Shown: piece by piece, positions 50,901-63,699 of the stretch
Layout: every line of letters begins with the position of its first letter
Numbering within the stretch: position 1 is the first letter of the stretch
Source: Gadus chalcogrammus
Taxonomy: Eukaryota > Chordata > Actinopteri > Gadiformes > Gadidae
DNA length: 64,000 nucleotides
Assembly (NCBI RefSeq): GCF_026213295.1
Contig: NC_079414.1
Span: 12,609,490 to 12,673,489 of the forward strand
Reading direction: 5' to 3'
Program-made: the position numbers and the translations under genes
Notes under the pieces: model-generated
The model's database searches: none
What the model was told of the DNA's origin: nothing
The model's input: only the letters and a program-made list of their open reading frames with translations

Positions 50901-51894
50901 CATCATTCAAAACTATGTAAAACAGACTAGGAATAAAAGGAAAACACAGGTTAAACAATAATAATAATTATAATAATAATAATTAATAACACTCAAAGAC
51001 GCCTAAAGTGAAGGGGGGACCTCACTAACCACCACCAGATGGCTTACTATCAGCGAATGGTTTTAATCAGACAAGCTTATGCCTCTGACTGTTAACAGAT
51101 TAGGATGCGACTTGTTATGTTTACATATTCTGAGATCGATGCTTCAGATTAATCATTAAGATAGTGCTGGTTACATTTAGGTATATATAACATTCTTCTT
51201 ATAAGTTTTCAAGTCGGTTCTAGACAAAAGGTGATGCATAGACCTGACTCATCTTCCCCGCCCAGGGTTCCACCTGTAAATGATACATGTCTTTGTGTTT
51301 GCCCAGCAGCCCAAGCTGTGACACATCTCTCATAGGTGTTTGTTCAGTGTTTGGAAAATACTTCAATCAAGGAAAGAAATGCTATGTTGAATGACCCCGT
51401 TGTTAAACAAACAAACCGCAATGTATCTGTGCTTATCTCAAGTGCACTGTGCCAGGTATGAAGGGGAAAATGTCTGTGTGACGTGCAGATGTTAATCACT
51501 CGCTTGACATTTAATCAAGAAGTTTATCAATGACCGCCGTTGTTGAAGATCTTAAGCCTGAGGGGAAATGACCGTTGCCATGGTTTCCTTCCCCTCTACG
51601 ACAGGCGGCTACGACGGCAACACGTTCCTGGACAGCGTGGAGCGCTACGACCCTGAGACGGACTCTTGGTCCGAGGTCACCCTAATGACCTCCGGGCGCA
51701 GCGGGGTGGGTGTGGCCGTCACCATGGAGCCCTGCCAGAAGGACCTCCAGACGTCTCCGCGAGCGGAGCGTGACGGGGGCTCGGCGTCCCCGCCCGTTCA
51801 CCACCCCCCCTCCTCCTCCTCCTCTTCTTCCGCCTCCTCCACGTCGTCCTCTTCCTCCCAGAGACACAGCGACCTCCCTGAGAGGAACACGTGA
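41943..51894 (+). CDS. keap1b: Kelch-like ECH-associated protein 1 (KEAP1), probably the b paralogue
   Basis: Cytoplasmic adaptor of the CUL3 ubiquitin ligase that captures NRF2 and senses electrophiles through cysteines. Exons: 41943-42248, 45835-46080, 48143-48825, 49357-49562, 50050-50226, 51605-51894; phase continuous; 635 aa (human 624). Order: BTB (about 40-150), BACK/IVR (150-290), six Kelch repeats (about 295-585). The GEKC sensor cysteine (human C151) is C122. RCHSLTPNF keeps human C273 as C244, while human C288 is leucine (L259). GSHGC (human C434) is C404. NRF2-contact arginines in GGRNN and VPRNRIG are kept. As I recall, each fish paralogue keeps only one of C273 and C288, and retention of C273 points to keap1b. 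The C-terminus is unusual: after MEPCQK come about 50 residues rich in serine with a PPVHHPP stretch, replacing the short cysteine-ended human tail. Confidence 0.93.
42318..42405 (+). repeat. L2-type 3' tail with (ATT)n end
   Basis: AAGCACTTTGAGATTCTTGA, then AAAGTGCATTATAAATAC and an ATT run: standard LINE/SINE terminus in keap1 intron 2. Confidence 0.7.
42541..42583. repeat. Perfect 19-bp inverted repeat with 5-nt loop
   Basis: GTGTTCACCACCTAAAACG, loop TTTAG, then its exact reverse complement. Confidence 0.95.
42637..43080. mobile_element. hAT-type MITE, 444 bp, with intact 8-bp target-site duplication
   Basis: Termini TAGGGCTGAA...TTCAGCCCTA are inverted, and GACTGCAC flanks both sides exactly (42629-42636, 43081-43088). 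Eight-base duplication and AGGGCTG ends are diagnostic of hAT elements. The sub-terminal GATTN(A)TCG/CGATT motifs also mirror each other. No ORF. Confidence 0.92.
43323..43352. repeat. Perfect 12-bp palindrome with 6-nt loop
   Basis: CAAAGTTTCGAT, CCCATG, ATCGAAACTTTG. Confidence 0.9.
45054..45552. mobile_element. Fold-back MITE with about 155-bp inverted arms and TTAA target site
   Basis: Left arm 45054-45207 and right arm 45395-45552 are inverted copies: for example ATCTGGGATATGTTTAATAT and ATACTAAACATATCCCAGAT, CAAAACGCTATAAACCTGGA and CCAAGTTTATAGCGTTTTTG. TTAA flanks both ends (45050-45053, 45553-45556). The whole element could form one long hairpin. It lies in keap1 intron 2. Confidence 0.88.
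48951..49100 (+). repeat. Minisatellite with about 35-bp unit in keap1 intron 4
   Basis: Four diverged units around CTAAGCTTGATTACATGC and GGACTAGCACAACCAGCC. Confidence 0.85.
50815..51000 (-). repeat. L2-derived 3' end, reversed
   Basis: (AAT)n followed by TTTAGAGGCGCCTTTCAAGA and CCCAAGGTCACCTTACAGAG, the reverse of a common LINE/SINE tail, in keap1 intron 6 region before the last exon. Confidence 0.6.
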
Positions 51895-52647
51895 GGGCAG
51901 GGGGGGGCGGTCTTCTCCTGGAGCTCCTGTCTCATCTCTTTCTCAGTCTTCCTCCACCAAAAACCTGCAAAAAACAAACAATCACAGATGTGCTGGATCG
52001 GCCTCCTCACCTTTAATCTGGGTGAGGATTTACAGTAAAAAAAGATTCTATACAGTGTCTCTTTGTTTAGTTTTTTGGACCAATTTGTCATTTAATGGTA
52101 AACAGTTCAGTGGGAATCGGCCACAGAACAATTTGTGTGTGTGTGTGTGTGCGTGTGTGTGTGATTGGACCAATGACTCCCCTGTTTTACCTAATGGGAG
52201 ATAGGGCTGTGTGCTCTGAAGGGCCATTCATTGGCTCAGGGCTGCACCAACAGCCAAGAATTAATTTTATATTTCATAACCAGCTGTGCGTAAAAACCAA
52301 AATACATGGAGGAAAACTATTTCATAAAATCTATTATTTATAAGGAGGGTGAGATGGGGGATCCATGATATCATTAAGTTAGTATCAGACAGCACAAAGC
52401 CGTTTTCCACGGCTGTAGGCTTCACTAGTCTTCAGATTTTGTTTCTTTGGGGTGCCGGACTTGGATCCTGCCTGGAACCCTGTATTCTGATTAGTGGAAA
52501 AACAGTGTACGAAAATCCTAAATCTCTGGCCCTATCAAAATGACGTCACAGGCTTTTTTTTAAGCAAAAGGAAATCTGTTGCGTTTTTTTCAAAGTTTTG
52601 CATCCACACGCCAAGGTTTTCAAACTTATCCTCGTCAACAAGGAAAC

Positions 52648-52885
52648 GCAACAATTACAATTACAATTAGGGCATTTGGCAGACGCTTTTATCCAAAGCG
52701 ACTTACATCGGTTAATACACACCGACAGCAGAGTCAACCATGCAAGGCGACAGCCAGCTCGTCAGGAGCAGTTAGGGTTAAGTTTCTTGCTCAGGGACAC
52801 ATCAACAATCAGTTAGGAGGAGCTGGGGATTGAACTAGCAACCTCTCGGTTACAAGCAACGAGGTTGCAACGAGTGAAAGGGTGT
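52648..52885 (-). mobile_element. tRNA-derived SINE in the keap1 3' UTR
   Basis: On minus, a tRNA-like head with B-box TAGTTCAATCCCC at about 52838-52826 is followed by the conserved 3' domain TCGCTTTGGATAAAAGCGTC and TGCCAAATG, and ends in (ATTGTA)n at 52648-52666. Confidence 0.8.
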
Positions 52886-53854
52886 AGTAAATATTTCAGG
52901 CAAGTAGTTGGCGGTGTAACCTTTCTGCTTAGATATGCAAAAAAACGTCCACAAGCCTGTTTTAAATGGCTTTCTACCCCAACGTACCGTCATGGTTTGC
53001 TATAAGCTACGTTTTCGCCCCACGGCTGCGTTTTAAAAAAGCTTATCTCTGGAAGACTGATTTCAGGCATAAAAACCCTCTTATGTCATGTGGATGCAAG
53101 GCAAACCCGCAGCATAACTTCTTCGTTTTTAAAAACCTCTGGCGTCGTATGGATGGGCCTTAAAACAAATCTACCATGAAAAATACAAATCAAATGATTG
53201 GACGTGAATCAAGGGAAATAGAAATATCCCAACTCATAAATTGATAATGGAGTTGTTGGTCTATTCTAAAATACTGTACGTTTTGTTGGTTGTTTAATTT
53301 GGAAGTCTGTAGTGGGGAAATAATGTAGCATTTGGTTCACAGGACACCTTTTCCAGACAACAAGAGAACCAATAATTATAGATTCTGGACAAGGTGAATC
53401 CCACCACATCTGGACCCAGAACGGAAACTATGGGACACTTTTGTTAGCCAAACCTCAGAAGCTCAACACGTTATGTAGTCTGAAATTAAAATTGTGGGAA
53501 ATAAAACTTGTAACAGCATTTAAGCTACAAAAAGTTTATAATAAATGTTTTTGTACATTGATTTTCAGTCTTCTACACAATTTAGGTTGCGATTTTGTTT
53601 TAATTTATTTGTTCTGACTCTTTGATTTTTCTTGACCTAAACTGACAACTTTGTATTGAGTAGGAACGCAGTTTCGTTCAAACTAACTAGCATGTGTTAT
53701 AACTACCAGGAAGGTCTGTGATAAGAGTTTTAAACATTTGTAAAAAACTTTGTTTGATTTGAAAGGGATTTTCTTTTCCCGTGTCAGTAGTTGGAATGAA
53801 AGAACACAATATTTAATGTCTGCTTTGTAAATTTTTCAGCAAACCATTCTCTGT

Positions 53855-53860
53855 AATAAA
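53855..53860 (+). terminator. Candidate distal keap1 polyadenylation signal
   Basis: AATAAA in CTGTAATAAAAAAAG, with the GT-rich TGTTTATTGTACG downstream. Confidence 0.5.
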
Positions 53861-53880
53861 AAAAGTACATCGTGGAACAA

Positions 53881-54640
53881 CAGTGTTTATTGTACGCTTT
53901 TGCTGGAGCATTTGCCTACTATGACTCACTAGGGCTACCTTAATCTATTACTTAAATATCTCAAACTTAAACGTACGTCTGAATATTGCCACAAGATGGC
54001 GCATGAGCTCCACTTTTTGAAAGTGTCGTTCGACTACGTCAGTAATAGCTCTCAGGTAATAAACTGAAAGCAAATTAATCAATTTCGCTCCTGTTATAAA
54101 ACCAACTTAAAATACATTTCTTGAAGTTATACACGATTCAGAGCATGTCTTTAGAACCTGTCACAAGAACAGGTAACTTGTTTTGCAGATGGGTAAATCC
54201 CTAACTTGTGAATAACTAGAAAACAACATTATGTAAACCTTCAGACCGAAACTAAACGTATACTTAACAGTGAGGCTGTACAGGTGGCGGGCCTATTTCT
54301 ATTTCAAACCGACTGCAGTAATAATCTGTTTCGCACCGTCAAAATAACTGGATATATTAAGGCTTTAAATAATAACATACCACGACCATTTCTGGACAAT
54401 GACGATGAATAGTAAATGCTCTTCATATATACCCCATCTGAAGAGCTCCCGCAGACTAGACGGGCGCATGTTTGAACCGCGGAAGGTTACCGACTTGCAT
54501 GCAATCCAGTGTGGTTCTCCAGTCACAGTCAGCTTCATTTGAAACAATACCAAGAAGAAACTGCAACACCTGCCTATTATGCGCCTCCCAGTCATTGAAA
54601 AGTTGGTAGAGTTACAACTTTTGTAGAAGCTCAAAGTATT
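53881..54640. other. keap1-lrrc8e intergenic space
   Basis: No gene seen; should include the lrrc8e promoter. Confidence 0.4.
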
Positions 54641-54681
54641 TTCTTCCCTACCAGACACCTGTGAATCGTCACAGGACGTTG
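54640..54681 (+). other. Candidate non-coding first exon of lrrc8e (3' end)
   Basis: Ends at CACAGGACGTTG^GTAAGTTA, a strong donor, 736 bp upstream of the acceptor TTCGCAG before the ATG exon. The 5' limit is unknown. Confidence 0.35.
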
Positions 54682-55425
54682 GTAAGTTATCTTGACCAAA
54701 CTTTCTTTACGGTTTTCACAGTCAACTTAGTTTAAATTAATTCGATCGATTAATGCTGGATTTAAACTAATTTATAAACCCACATTGCGTTTATATCGCA
54801 GCCGCAAGTAAACACGCAGGTGCGATCATTGCACTATCGTTAAAGATATGGTTAACACAGTTCAAACTATTCAAGCCTTCAACAAACAAACTATTGTACA
54901 CTTATCTGAGATTCACTTCTACCCCAAAAGTGTTGTCAAATGGCACTGAACTCACTCAGTCTTTGTGATTTAAACGTAGTTTGTTGTTTATTATGTTGGC
55001 TATTAACGTTATCTAAAAGTTAAATGGTCGACTAAAGTTTGCCATTTTACGACATGATAAGCTTCATTCAAAGCCCTAGAAGTTTTTTCTCATGGACGTT
55101 TATTGTGATCGTTGTTGTATAACTTGTTCTTCCAGTTTGTCTCTTCTGTCTGTGGTAGCCTATGTATTCAGTTTCAGACCTACAGGAAGCCATCCAGGTG
55201 TATTCCTTTTAAGGGGGCAAAGTCAAATATTTCCGGTTTTCCGCTAATCTCGATTTACAAAAAACATTTTTATATATTTGTTTACATAGCGACATCTTCG
55301 ATTCCAGTAAGTTATGTACTTCTTGTGATGTGATCCGTTAGAGCTCTCTGCTTGTTTGAATACCTGCCTAGCTGTTTATTCTTATCGGCTCCAATTACAT
55401 GTTTTCTCTCTTCGCAGACCTCGGG

Positions 55426-58400
55426 ATGATCCCAGTGGGTGAGTTCAAGAACTTTGCCACAGAACAGAATCCACAGTTCCGGGTGCTGAAACCGTGGTGG
55501 GACGTCTTCACGGAGTATCTATGTATCATAATGCTGATGATTGGTGTCTTTGGATGCACCCTACAGGTGAGGCCCTTTTAAACCAAACACTGTGCATTCT
55601 TGATCTTTTAAACTTACAATGCTAGCTTATGGAGGAGCAGTGGGTTTAGAGGAAATATCGCTCAAGGCCACTGACAACACTGCCAGCATTTGCTTTTAGA
55701 ATTATATGTGCTTTTGAACTGCTATTATGTCACATATAGCCCCTGACAATAATATCCTCATCGAGATCCTTTGGACAGTGTGTTTTACTTGCACTGAATC
55801 CTGTTTGACCTCAATGGTGGATTATTAACACTGTGAAATAAGGTAATATTCTCTTGTTGACTCAGTTGCACTGGGTTCAGATTCAGATCACAACTTTAAG
55901 AGCAGCATTACTTCAAGGACACATTAACCAGAGTAGGCAAAGCAAATCCTTCTGTTACAATCTCAGTTGATCCAGTTTGTATGCGTGCTTCCAGGGCTGC
56001 AACAAGCTGTGTCTGTCTGCTAATTTGTTTCAAATCTGGCAACCCTGGGTACTCGGATAATATTGAATCAAAACAAACTGTTTGATTTGGTACAGTACAT
56101 TTATTACATATTGTACCTTTTTAAGTCTAACGAAAAAGAAGAAAAAATGTGTCACTGTTTTGACACAACAACCTGTTGACTATTTTTTCAGTCATAGTAC
56201 TTCTGCACCTCCCTCTATTACTGGAAGAACTTTTTGGCTTGGGAAATAAGACAATTTACATTTTTCGGGAATTAAATGATTTGATCAATTAGTGGTTTGA
56301 TAAAACAAATTCCTCATGTAACAAAGAAGATAAAAAATGTAAGAAGGTTTGACACATAATGTCCGTGTGGATACGAAGGTTCAAGCCATTATAACCAGTA
56401 GTAAAAGCTATACAAAGTTTTATCCCCTGCTCCACACACTATAATGACATTAAAATAGTAGGGAGTAAATTGAGTTTCGGAAACTCTTGCTGCCTTCTGC
56501 ATCAGTCAGTCTGACTTTCATTGTCACTGACACTGGCATGATTTTCCTGTTTGGTTAAAATAATGAGGGTATTCTCTTCTGCATTGCTCGGCCAATTGGA
56601 TGCATTCTCAGGATGTAAATCGGAAATTTGAGAATGGGAATACTGAATACTTCTCAGCCTTTTAATGTTTACTGATGAACTTTATAATCAACACATAGAA
56701 CAATGTATTAACCCAAAATGGGTTAGACTAATGAAGCATTTGTTTTTCCATTGAATATCCATTTTATTTTCGAGGTCCTAATTCCTGATTGGACAATAGC
56801 GTTTCTGACCCCAACCCTGTAATGCCCCTTAATCCCTTCAAGAAACGCTGGGTGTTTCACTGCTCATGATAAAATATTCTTCAGATTAAGCTGCCAAGCT
56901 GTGTCCTCCATTCATTCATTTTGGTTCCTCCTCAGCTCACCCAGGACAAGATCTCCTGCCTGCCGAGCCACTTCAGCAGCCCCACTCCAGAGGCCATCGA
57001 CTGCAGCCACATCCGCGGCTACGGGGAGAACGAGACCCGGGAGCACACGCTGGCCAACCCCGTGAGCCCCATCATCCGCGAGGTGTACGGCCGTAAGAAC
57101 AACCTGGACATCCACCAGTATGTCTTTGTGAACCACTTCTGCTATGAGAGGGCTGTGCATTGGTACGGAAAGTACTTCCCCTATCTGGTGGTCATCCACA
57201 CCATGATCTTTATGGTGGTCAGCAGCTTCTGGTTCAAGTTTCCTGGGACCTCGTCTAAAATCGAGCTCTTTGTGACCATTCTCGGGAAGTGTTTTAACTC
57301 CCCCTGGACCACGAGGGCCCTGAACGAGGTCTCCGAGGAGAGAAGCGAGGAAAAGCTGGTGACTCTACGGAGGAACACCATGTCGAAACCCCCAGCAGCG
57401 CTGGAGGAGGAAACAGTGGGGCTCCTGCGGTCGTCCTCCGTCAAGTCCAACTCTGAGAAAAAGCCCCCGGAAACTCAGTCATCGGCCTCGGTTCTGGATC
57501 GCAAAGAAGGAGAGCAGGCCAAAGCTCTGTTTGAGATGGTGAAGAAGTTCAGAACGCACGTGGAAGAAGCTGACCTCCTCTATGTTATGTATGTGCTGCA
57601 GACATCTTTCAAAGTGTTCCAGGTTGTCCTCATCATTATCTACAGTGCGGTCCTGGTTAATAACATTGAGATTGTGGTGCGTTGTTTGGTTCCTCCTGAG
57701 CTGACCGGTTTCGACATCTACTGCTGTAACCACAACAAGGCTCATCTGTTCTCCAAGCTGGCCTACTGCTACATCAGCTTTGTTGGGGTATATGGAATAA
57801 TGTGCATCTACACCCTATACTGGCTTCTCCATCGTTCTCTAAAAGAGTACTCTTTTGAGCAGGTCAGGTTGGAGACGGGTGTTGACGACATCCCAGATAT
57901 GAAAAATGACTTTGCATTCCTCCTCCACCTCAGCGACCAATACGATGCTCTTTACGCCAAGCGGTTTGCCGTCTTTCTCTCTGAGGTCAGCGAGTCCCGG
58001 CTCCGGCAGGTCAACCTCAACCATGAGTGGACCGCCAAAAAGCTACGGACACGCCTCTGCAAGAACACCAATGAGCGGATGGAACTCCATCTGTTCATGT
58101 TGCCCGGTTTCCCTGATACTGCCTACGATCTTCCAGAGGTAGAATCACTGAAGCTGGAGCTCCTCTCTAATGTGACCATCTCCTCTGGCATAGTTAAACT
58201 TACTGCTCTCCAGGAGCTGGCGCTCGTCCACTGCTCTACCAAGGTCCAGCAAGCGGCCTTGACCTGCCTTAAGGAGCGGCTGAAGGTCTTGCACTTGTCT
58301 TTTGAGAGTGCAGACCAGGTTCCTCTCTGGATGTATAACCTCCAGAACCTGCATGAACTACATTTAAGTGGCCTACTGATCAATGAGGTGTCCCGAAACC

Positions 58401-59215
58401 CTGCTCTGGAGTCCCTGAGAGACCTCAAAGCTCTCAGGGTCCTCACTATTCGCAGCAACCTCAACAAGATCCCGACCAGTGTAGGGGATGTTGCTTTGCA
58501 GCTGCGAAAGCTTTGCATATACAACGAATGTTGCAAGATTGCGGCTTTTAGCAGTCTGAAGAAGTTAACAAACCTGGAATCCTTAGAACTGATTGGATGC
58601 ATGCTAGAGCGCATCCCCAGCGCCGTCTTCAGCCTGGTGAACCTCCAGGAGCTGGACCTGAAGGACAACAAGCTCACCACTGTGGAGGAGATCCTGAGCC
58701 TACAGCATTGCCGGCGTCTGGTGACTCTGCGCCTGTGGTACAACAGCATCAGCTACATCCCGGAGCACATCAGCAAGCTGCATTTCCTGGAGACGTTGGA
58801 CATCAGCTGGAACAAGCTCCAGAAGCTCCCTTCCAGATTGTTCTACTGCACCAAGCTCAAGCACCTGGACGTCTCCCACAACCAGATCACCGTGCTCCCG
58901 TCCGAGGTGAACATCCTGCAGGGCCTCCAGTACTTCTCGGCGGCCTTCAACTCTCTGGAGGTGCTGCCTGAGGAGCTGTTCTCCTGTAAGAAGCTCAAGA
59001 CATTGGTTCTGGGCAACAACCGCCTGATCAACTTGAGCCCAAGGATATCAAACCTGACCATGCTGGTCCGGCTTGAGCTGAAAGGGAACCGCATAGATTC
59101 TCTTCCTGACGAGATCGGGGATTGTCCCTCGCTGTCCCTCAGTGGGTTGGTCATCGAGGCTAACCTGGTGGATCTACTGCCAGCCTCAGTACAAACTAAA
59201 CTGGGGAGCAGATGA
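55426..59215 (+). CDS. lrrc8e: Volume-regulated anion channel subunit LRRC8E
   Basis: Subunit of the hexameric plasma-membrane volume-regulated anion channel, which works with the obligatory LRRC8A. Exons 55426-55566 (47 codons, start [10 protein letters not shown]) and 56936-59215; the junction is phase 0; 806 aa (human about 796). Placing the intron after the first transmembrane helix (..GVFGCTLQ) suits the family. Pannexin-like part: TM1 about 28-47, TM2 about 127-145 ([16 protein letters not shown]), TM3 about 273-293, TM4 about 323-345. The cytoplasmic [18 protein letters not shown] motif is conserved. From about 420 to the end it is leucine-rich repeats. The E subtype is chosen over C because of [46 protein letters not shown] and [14 protein letters not shown], and because of linkage to keap1. 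A disordered Ser/Lys-rich loop lies at about 180-235. Confidence 0.94.
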
Positions 59216-60195
59216 TTTGGAAAAACTTTTGATGTTGCAACATTTTGAGAAAACTGTAAAGATTTTAAGGAAAGGGGTTACATTATATTCCTCAACAAAG
59301 CACCAAGTGTAAATTTTGAGTTTAAAATATTTGACTACTGGTGTTTTTTTTTATACATGCAGTTTTATCTATTGTAAAGATTTTTTACTCAAACTATGTA
59401 TTTATTTGAATTGTTTAATAATGACATGTAGCCGTAAGGTTTGGTTTAGACCTGCTACTGTCAGGTTAGTGTTACACAACAACAGACTAGTTTACAAAGC
59501 GAGAATTTCACCCAATCTTTATTCTTAAATTGATATGCCAGCCAGTCCCAGCAGATGTATCCCAGTTCCGGCTGGGTTTAAGACGAAGGGGTACAAGTTG
59601 CTTTAAATGACACACGGAACATCTTGGTTTATAGATCTCTTGACATAATGAAATAGTCCAGGATGCAAAGGATGCTTAGAGAACTAAGAGGTGAAAGACA
59701 TTTTAAATTACCTGAATATTAATGCATTTTGGGAATATACAATAATCAATACACTGATATTAAAAAAAGATTCGAACTCTGTGACACACACTCCTTTTCT
59801 TCCACCTCGTCAGCACTTTTTCCCCATTTACAGTAAAATGAACGTGTTGAAATAATCGCTGGCCACTTACACTCCCTTTCAAAGAGGGGTGCGTTAAAGT
59901 GTGTCACAGACTTAAGTTGTGTGGAGCATAATTCCTCACACATAACTTGCTCTCTCACACCACCCCTCTTCCTTGGGACCTGTGACTTTACATGCTGTCT
60001 CCCTTTTGCCCAGCACTAACACCACCCACCATTCATGTTTTGTCTCTTTGTCTTCTGTCTATTGCACACGCTGAAACAAGTACAAAACTATTCGTTCAGG
60101 TGAGTGCCGACCAAGCAAGCAAGCAAGCGGGTCATGCTCAAGTCCTGGCCTGCAGTCACGTAACGCATACACACACACACCACTCTGTAATAGAG
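59216..60195 (+). other. lrrc8e 3' UTR and downstream sequence
   Basis: No further gene. No canonical AATAAA within the first kilobase; candidates appear near 60509. Confidence 0.4.
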
Positions 60196-61566
<1,371 letters not shown>

Positions 61567-61621
<55 letters not shown>

Positions 61622-61630
61622 TGTGAGTGT

Positions 61631-61668
<38 letters not shown>
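61567..61668. repeat. Compound (GT)n-(GA)n microsatellite
   Basis: GT run to 61618, mixed GTGTGA units, then GA run to 61668. Confidence 0.97.
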
Positions 61669-61669
<1 letters not shown>

Positions 61670-61984
61670 GTAAAACCATTGTTGTATCCCTTAATTGAAA
61701 GATCAGCTGAACATCCAATAGGCCTACATGGTTTATATCACTTGCAATGAATCGAGAGGACACCTGTTTGAGAACGGCCAAGGTTCACAACAAGACTGTT
61801 CACCATGTAAGCCAATACAAAATTATTGTTTGGGGACATCTTGTGGATGTATTACGCAACACAAGTTGGTGGGATTGGAAAGTGGTAAAAATAGAGCAAG
61901 TAGGTTGTAGTTCTTCTTGGATCGATTAAGTATGTATTGATTTTTATCACGGATTAACGAAGTAGCCTAAATAATATTTCATCT

Positions 61985-62130
61985 GGGGGATATTATAGAA
62001 CGCCCATTATCGGGGAAAAAAAAGCCCCGACAGGGCGAACAGAACACCGATGCGCCGCGGAGGAGTCTTGCTTCGCCCTGAAGGGCTTGTTTTTCCCGAT
62101 AATGACAGGCGACTTTCTATACATTATCCC
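61985..62130. mobile_element. Short fold-back MITE
   Basis: The left arm GGATATTATAGAACGCCCAT and TATCGGG pairs with the right arm CCCGATAATG...TATACATTATCCC; inner segments GACAGGGCGAA and TTCGCCCTG also pair. The 146 bp are nearly all self-complementary. Confidence 0.65.
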
Positions 62131-62139
62131 GCTTATTAA

Positions 62140-63690
62140 TTAGTCAATTAAAATATACGACTCAAACGGAGAAGGGAGGGGGCGCGGGAGCAATCGCCAG
62201 GGCGCCCGAAACCGTCACCGTAGTACGCAGGACAATGCAACAACAAACCCTGAGTGGTTCAACCCTAAACTCTTGGCCCCTACATTTGGCTGTCCTGCCT
62301 ATGCAGTGGGCCGACCCTACCCACATACATTTTTATTTTTGAATCTACGTTTCGAAGAGGATTTCAGTTGTAAAGCATTTCATATTAAAAGACAAGATTC
62401 TGTAAGCAACACACACACAGTATATGCCAGGACTATGTGTTTTACCAACTAAGAACAAAACCCCACAGAAACCAAATTTATTATTACTATTTATTTACTA
62501 TTTTTTTTTTTTTTACTATTGTTTTTCTTTATTATTGCTTTGTATTTTATGCATTTGAACCCCCAAATTATGGAGATTCAGTATATGAGTTTCTGAATTT
62601 GTGATTTGTAGAATAGAATTTGTGCACCTTCAATGAAACATTTTTTGCAAAAAAGTTAGCAAATCCTCAGGCATTTTTCTCTCTGACTTCAATTTACAAA
62701 TGGCTGACCCTCTATTTTTATTTTCTATGACTACACTCTGCCTTCCGCTCTCAAAGGTTCTCAGTTGTTTTGCTCCAACAATAGCTTAATTTTCTTTGTG
62801 TTTTCCTCTGCCTGACTTTTTCTGCGTTTTGCTTCATATACGCCCCTAATTCCAATTTCATTGCATTTACAGGCTCCATTTTTTAGATACAGGTCGGGCT
62901 CTATAGGTAACAGAAGCGCCAGAATCATATTGGGGGTGCATAATCCATCAGGCGATTTCTCATGCTTGTATTTTCTAAAAGCGCAAAAGAGTTTAGGGTT
63001 AGGGGCCCCCTCACCCTTTCGGTCATTGTTTACATTTGTCAAAGTAACATTATGCTGTAGCCTATATGAACGCACAAACGGATGCCCTAGTGCTTATGCT
63101 AGCAACTGATTTACACGTTGATCATTACTGACTGCAGCCTAGTGAAGTGATGATGTAGTCTATCCTCGATTTTTAGTCCTCCAAAATCATAAATCGTACA
63201 AGTTTTAAGAACAAATACAGATGATACGGCAGCAGTGCACAGCGATTTACAAGATAAATGTGGTGCTGGGTGAGACAGCTGAGCTTGCATAGTTTCTGGT
63301 TTGTAGCCCAAGCCGTAGGTCGAAGCATCCGATTGACTTGTGGACATGACACGATGACCAAGAGGAAAGAGCAGACATAATTTTAAGCTATGCTGTGATA
63401 TATGAATAATAGTTCATACTGCAACCACATCTGCGAAACCATGATGTGGAGAAATGTAATTATTATTATTTATTCTTTTTAAAGTGGTGGTGCGATTGCA
63501 CCACCATTTCCAGCGCCTCTGTTAGGGGCATCATCAAGAATGCCTCTTGACCGAAGTTCCATGAGGCCACAGGTCCAGCAGGTGACAGTCTCCCTCCTTA
63601 GCCATATGGATCAGCACCATTCCAATGGCTTGACTAACAAAGCCCTAAGCTAGCTTTTCTACCTTTTATAGCTGGTTGTGGACAATTTCC
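62140..63690. other. Intergenic, no gene seen
   Basis: AT-rich with a poly-T at 62502-62515. An open minus frame at 63075-62761 (104 codons) has no recognisable family. Confidence 0.35.
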
Positions 63691-63699
63691 TTAATCATC

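Larger units (their letters stand above)
51895..53880 (+). other. keap1 3' UTR
   Basis: About 2 kb from the stop to the last AATAAA. It carries a (GT)n block at 52135-52162 and a reversed SINE. An earlier AATAAA at 53500-53505 offers a shorter form. Confidence 0.5.

Noticed and set aside
58123..58749. 208-codon minus frame opposite lrrc8e
   Set aside because: Mirror of leucine-rich repeat codons; arginine/serine-rich and no family likeness.
61728..61929. Frames resembling Tc1-type transposase
   Set aside because: On reading, no DDE or helix-turn-helix motif could be supported.
62761..63075. 104-codon minus frame
   Set aside because: No recognisable family, no splice context, in AT-rich repeat-laden DNA; listed only as a note under the intergenic entry.
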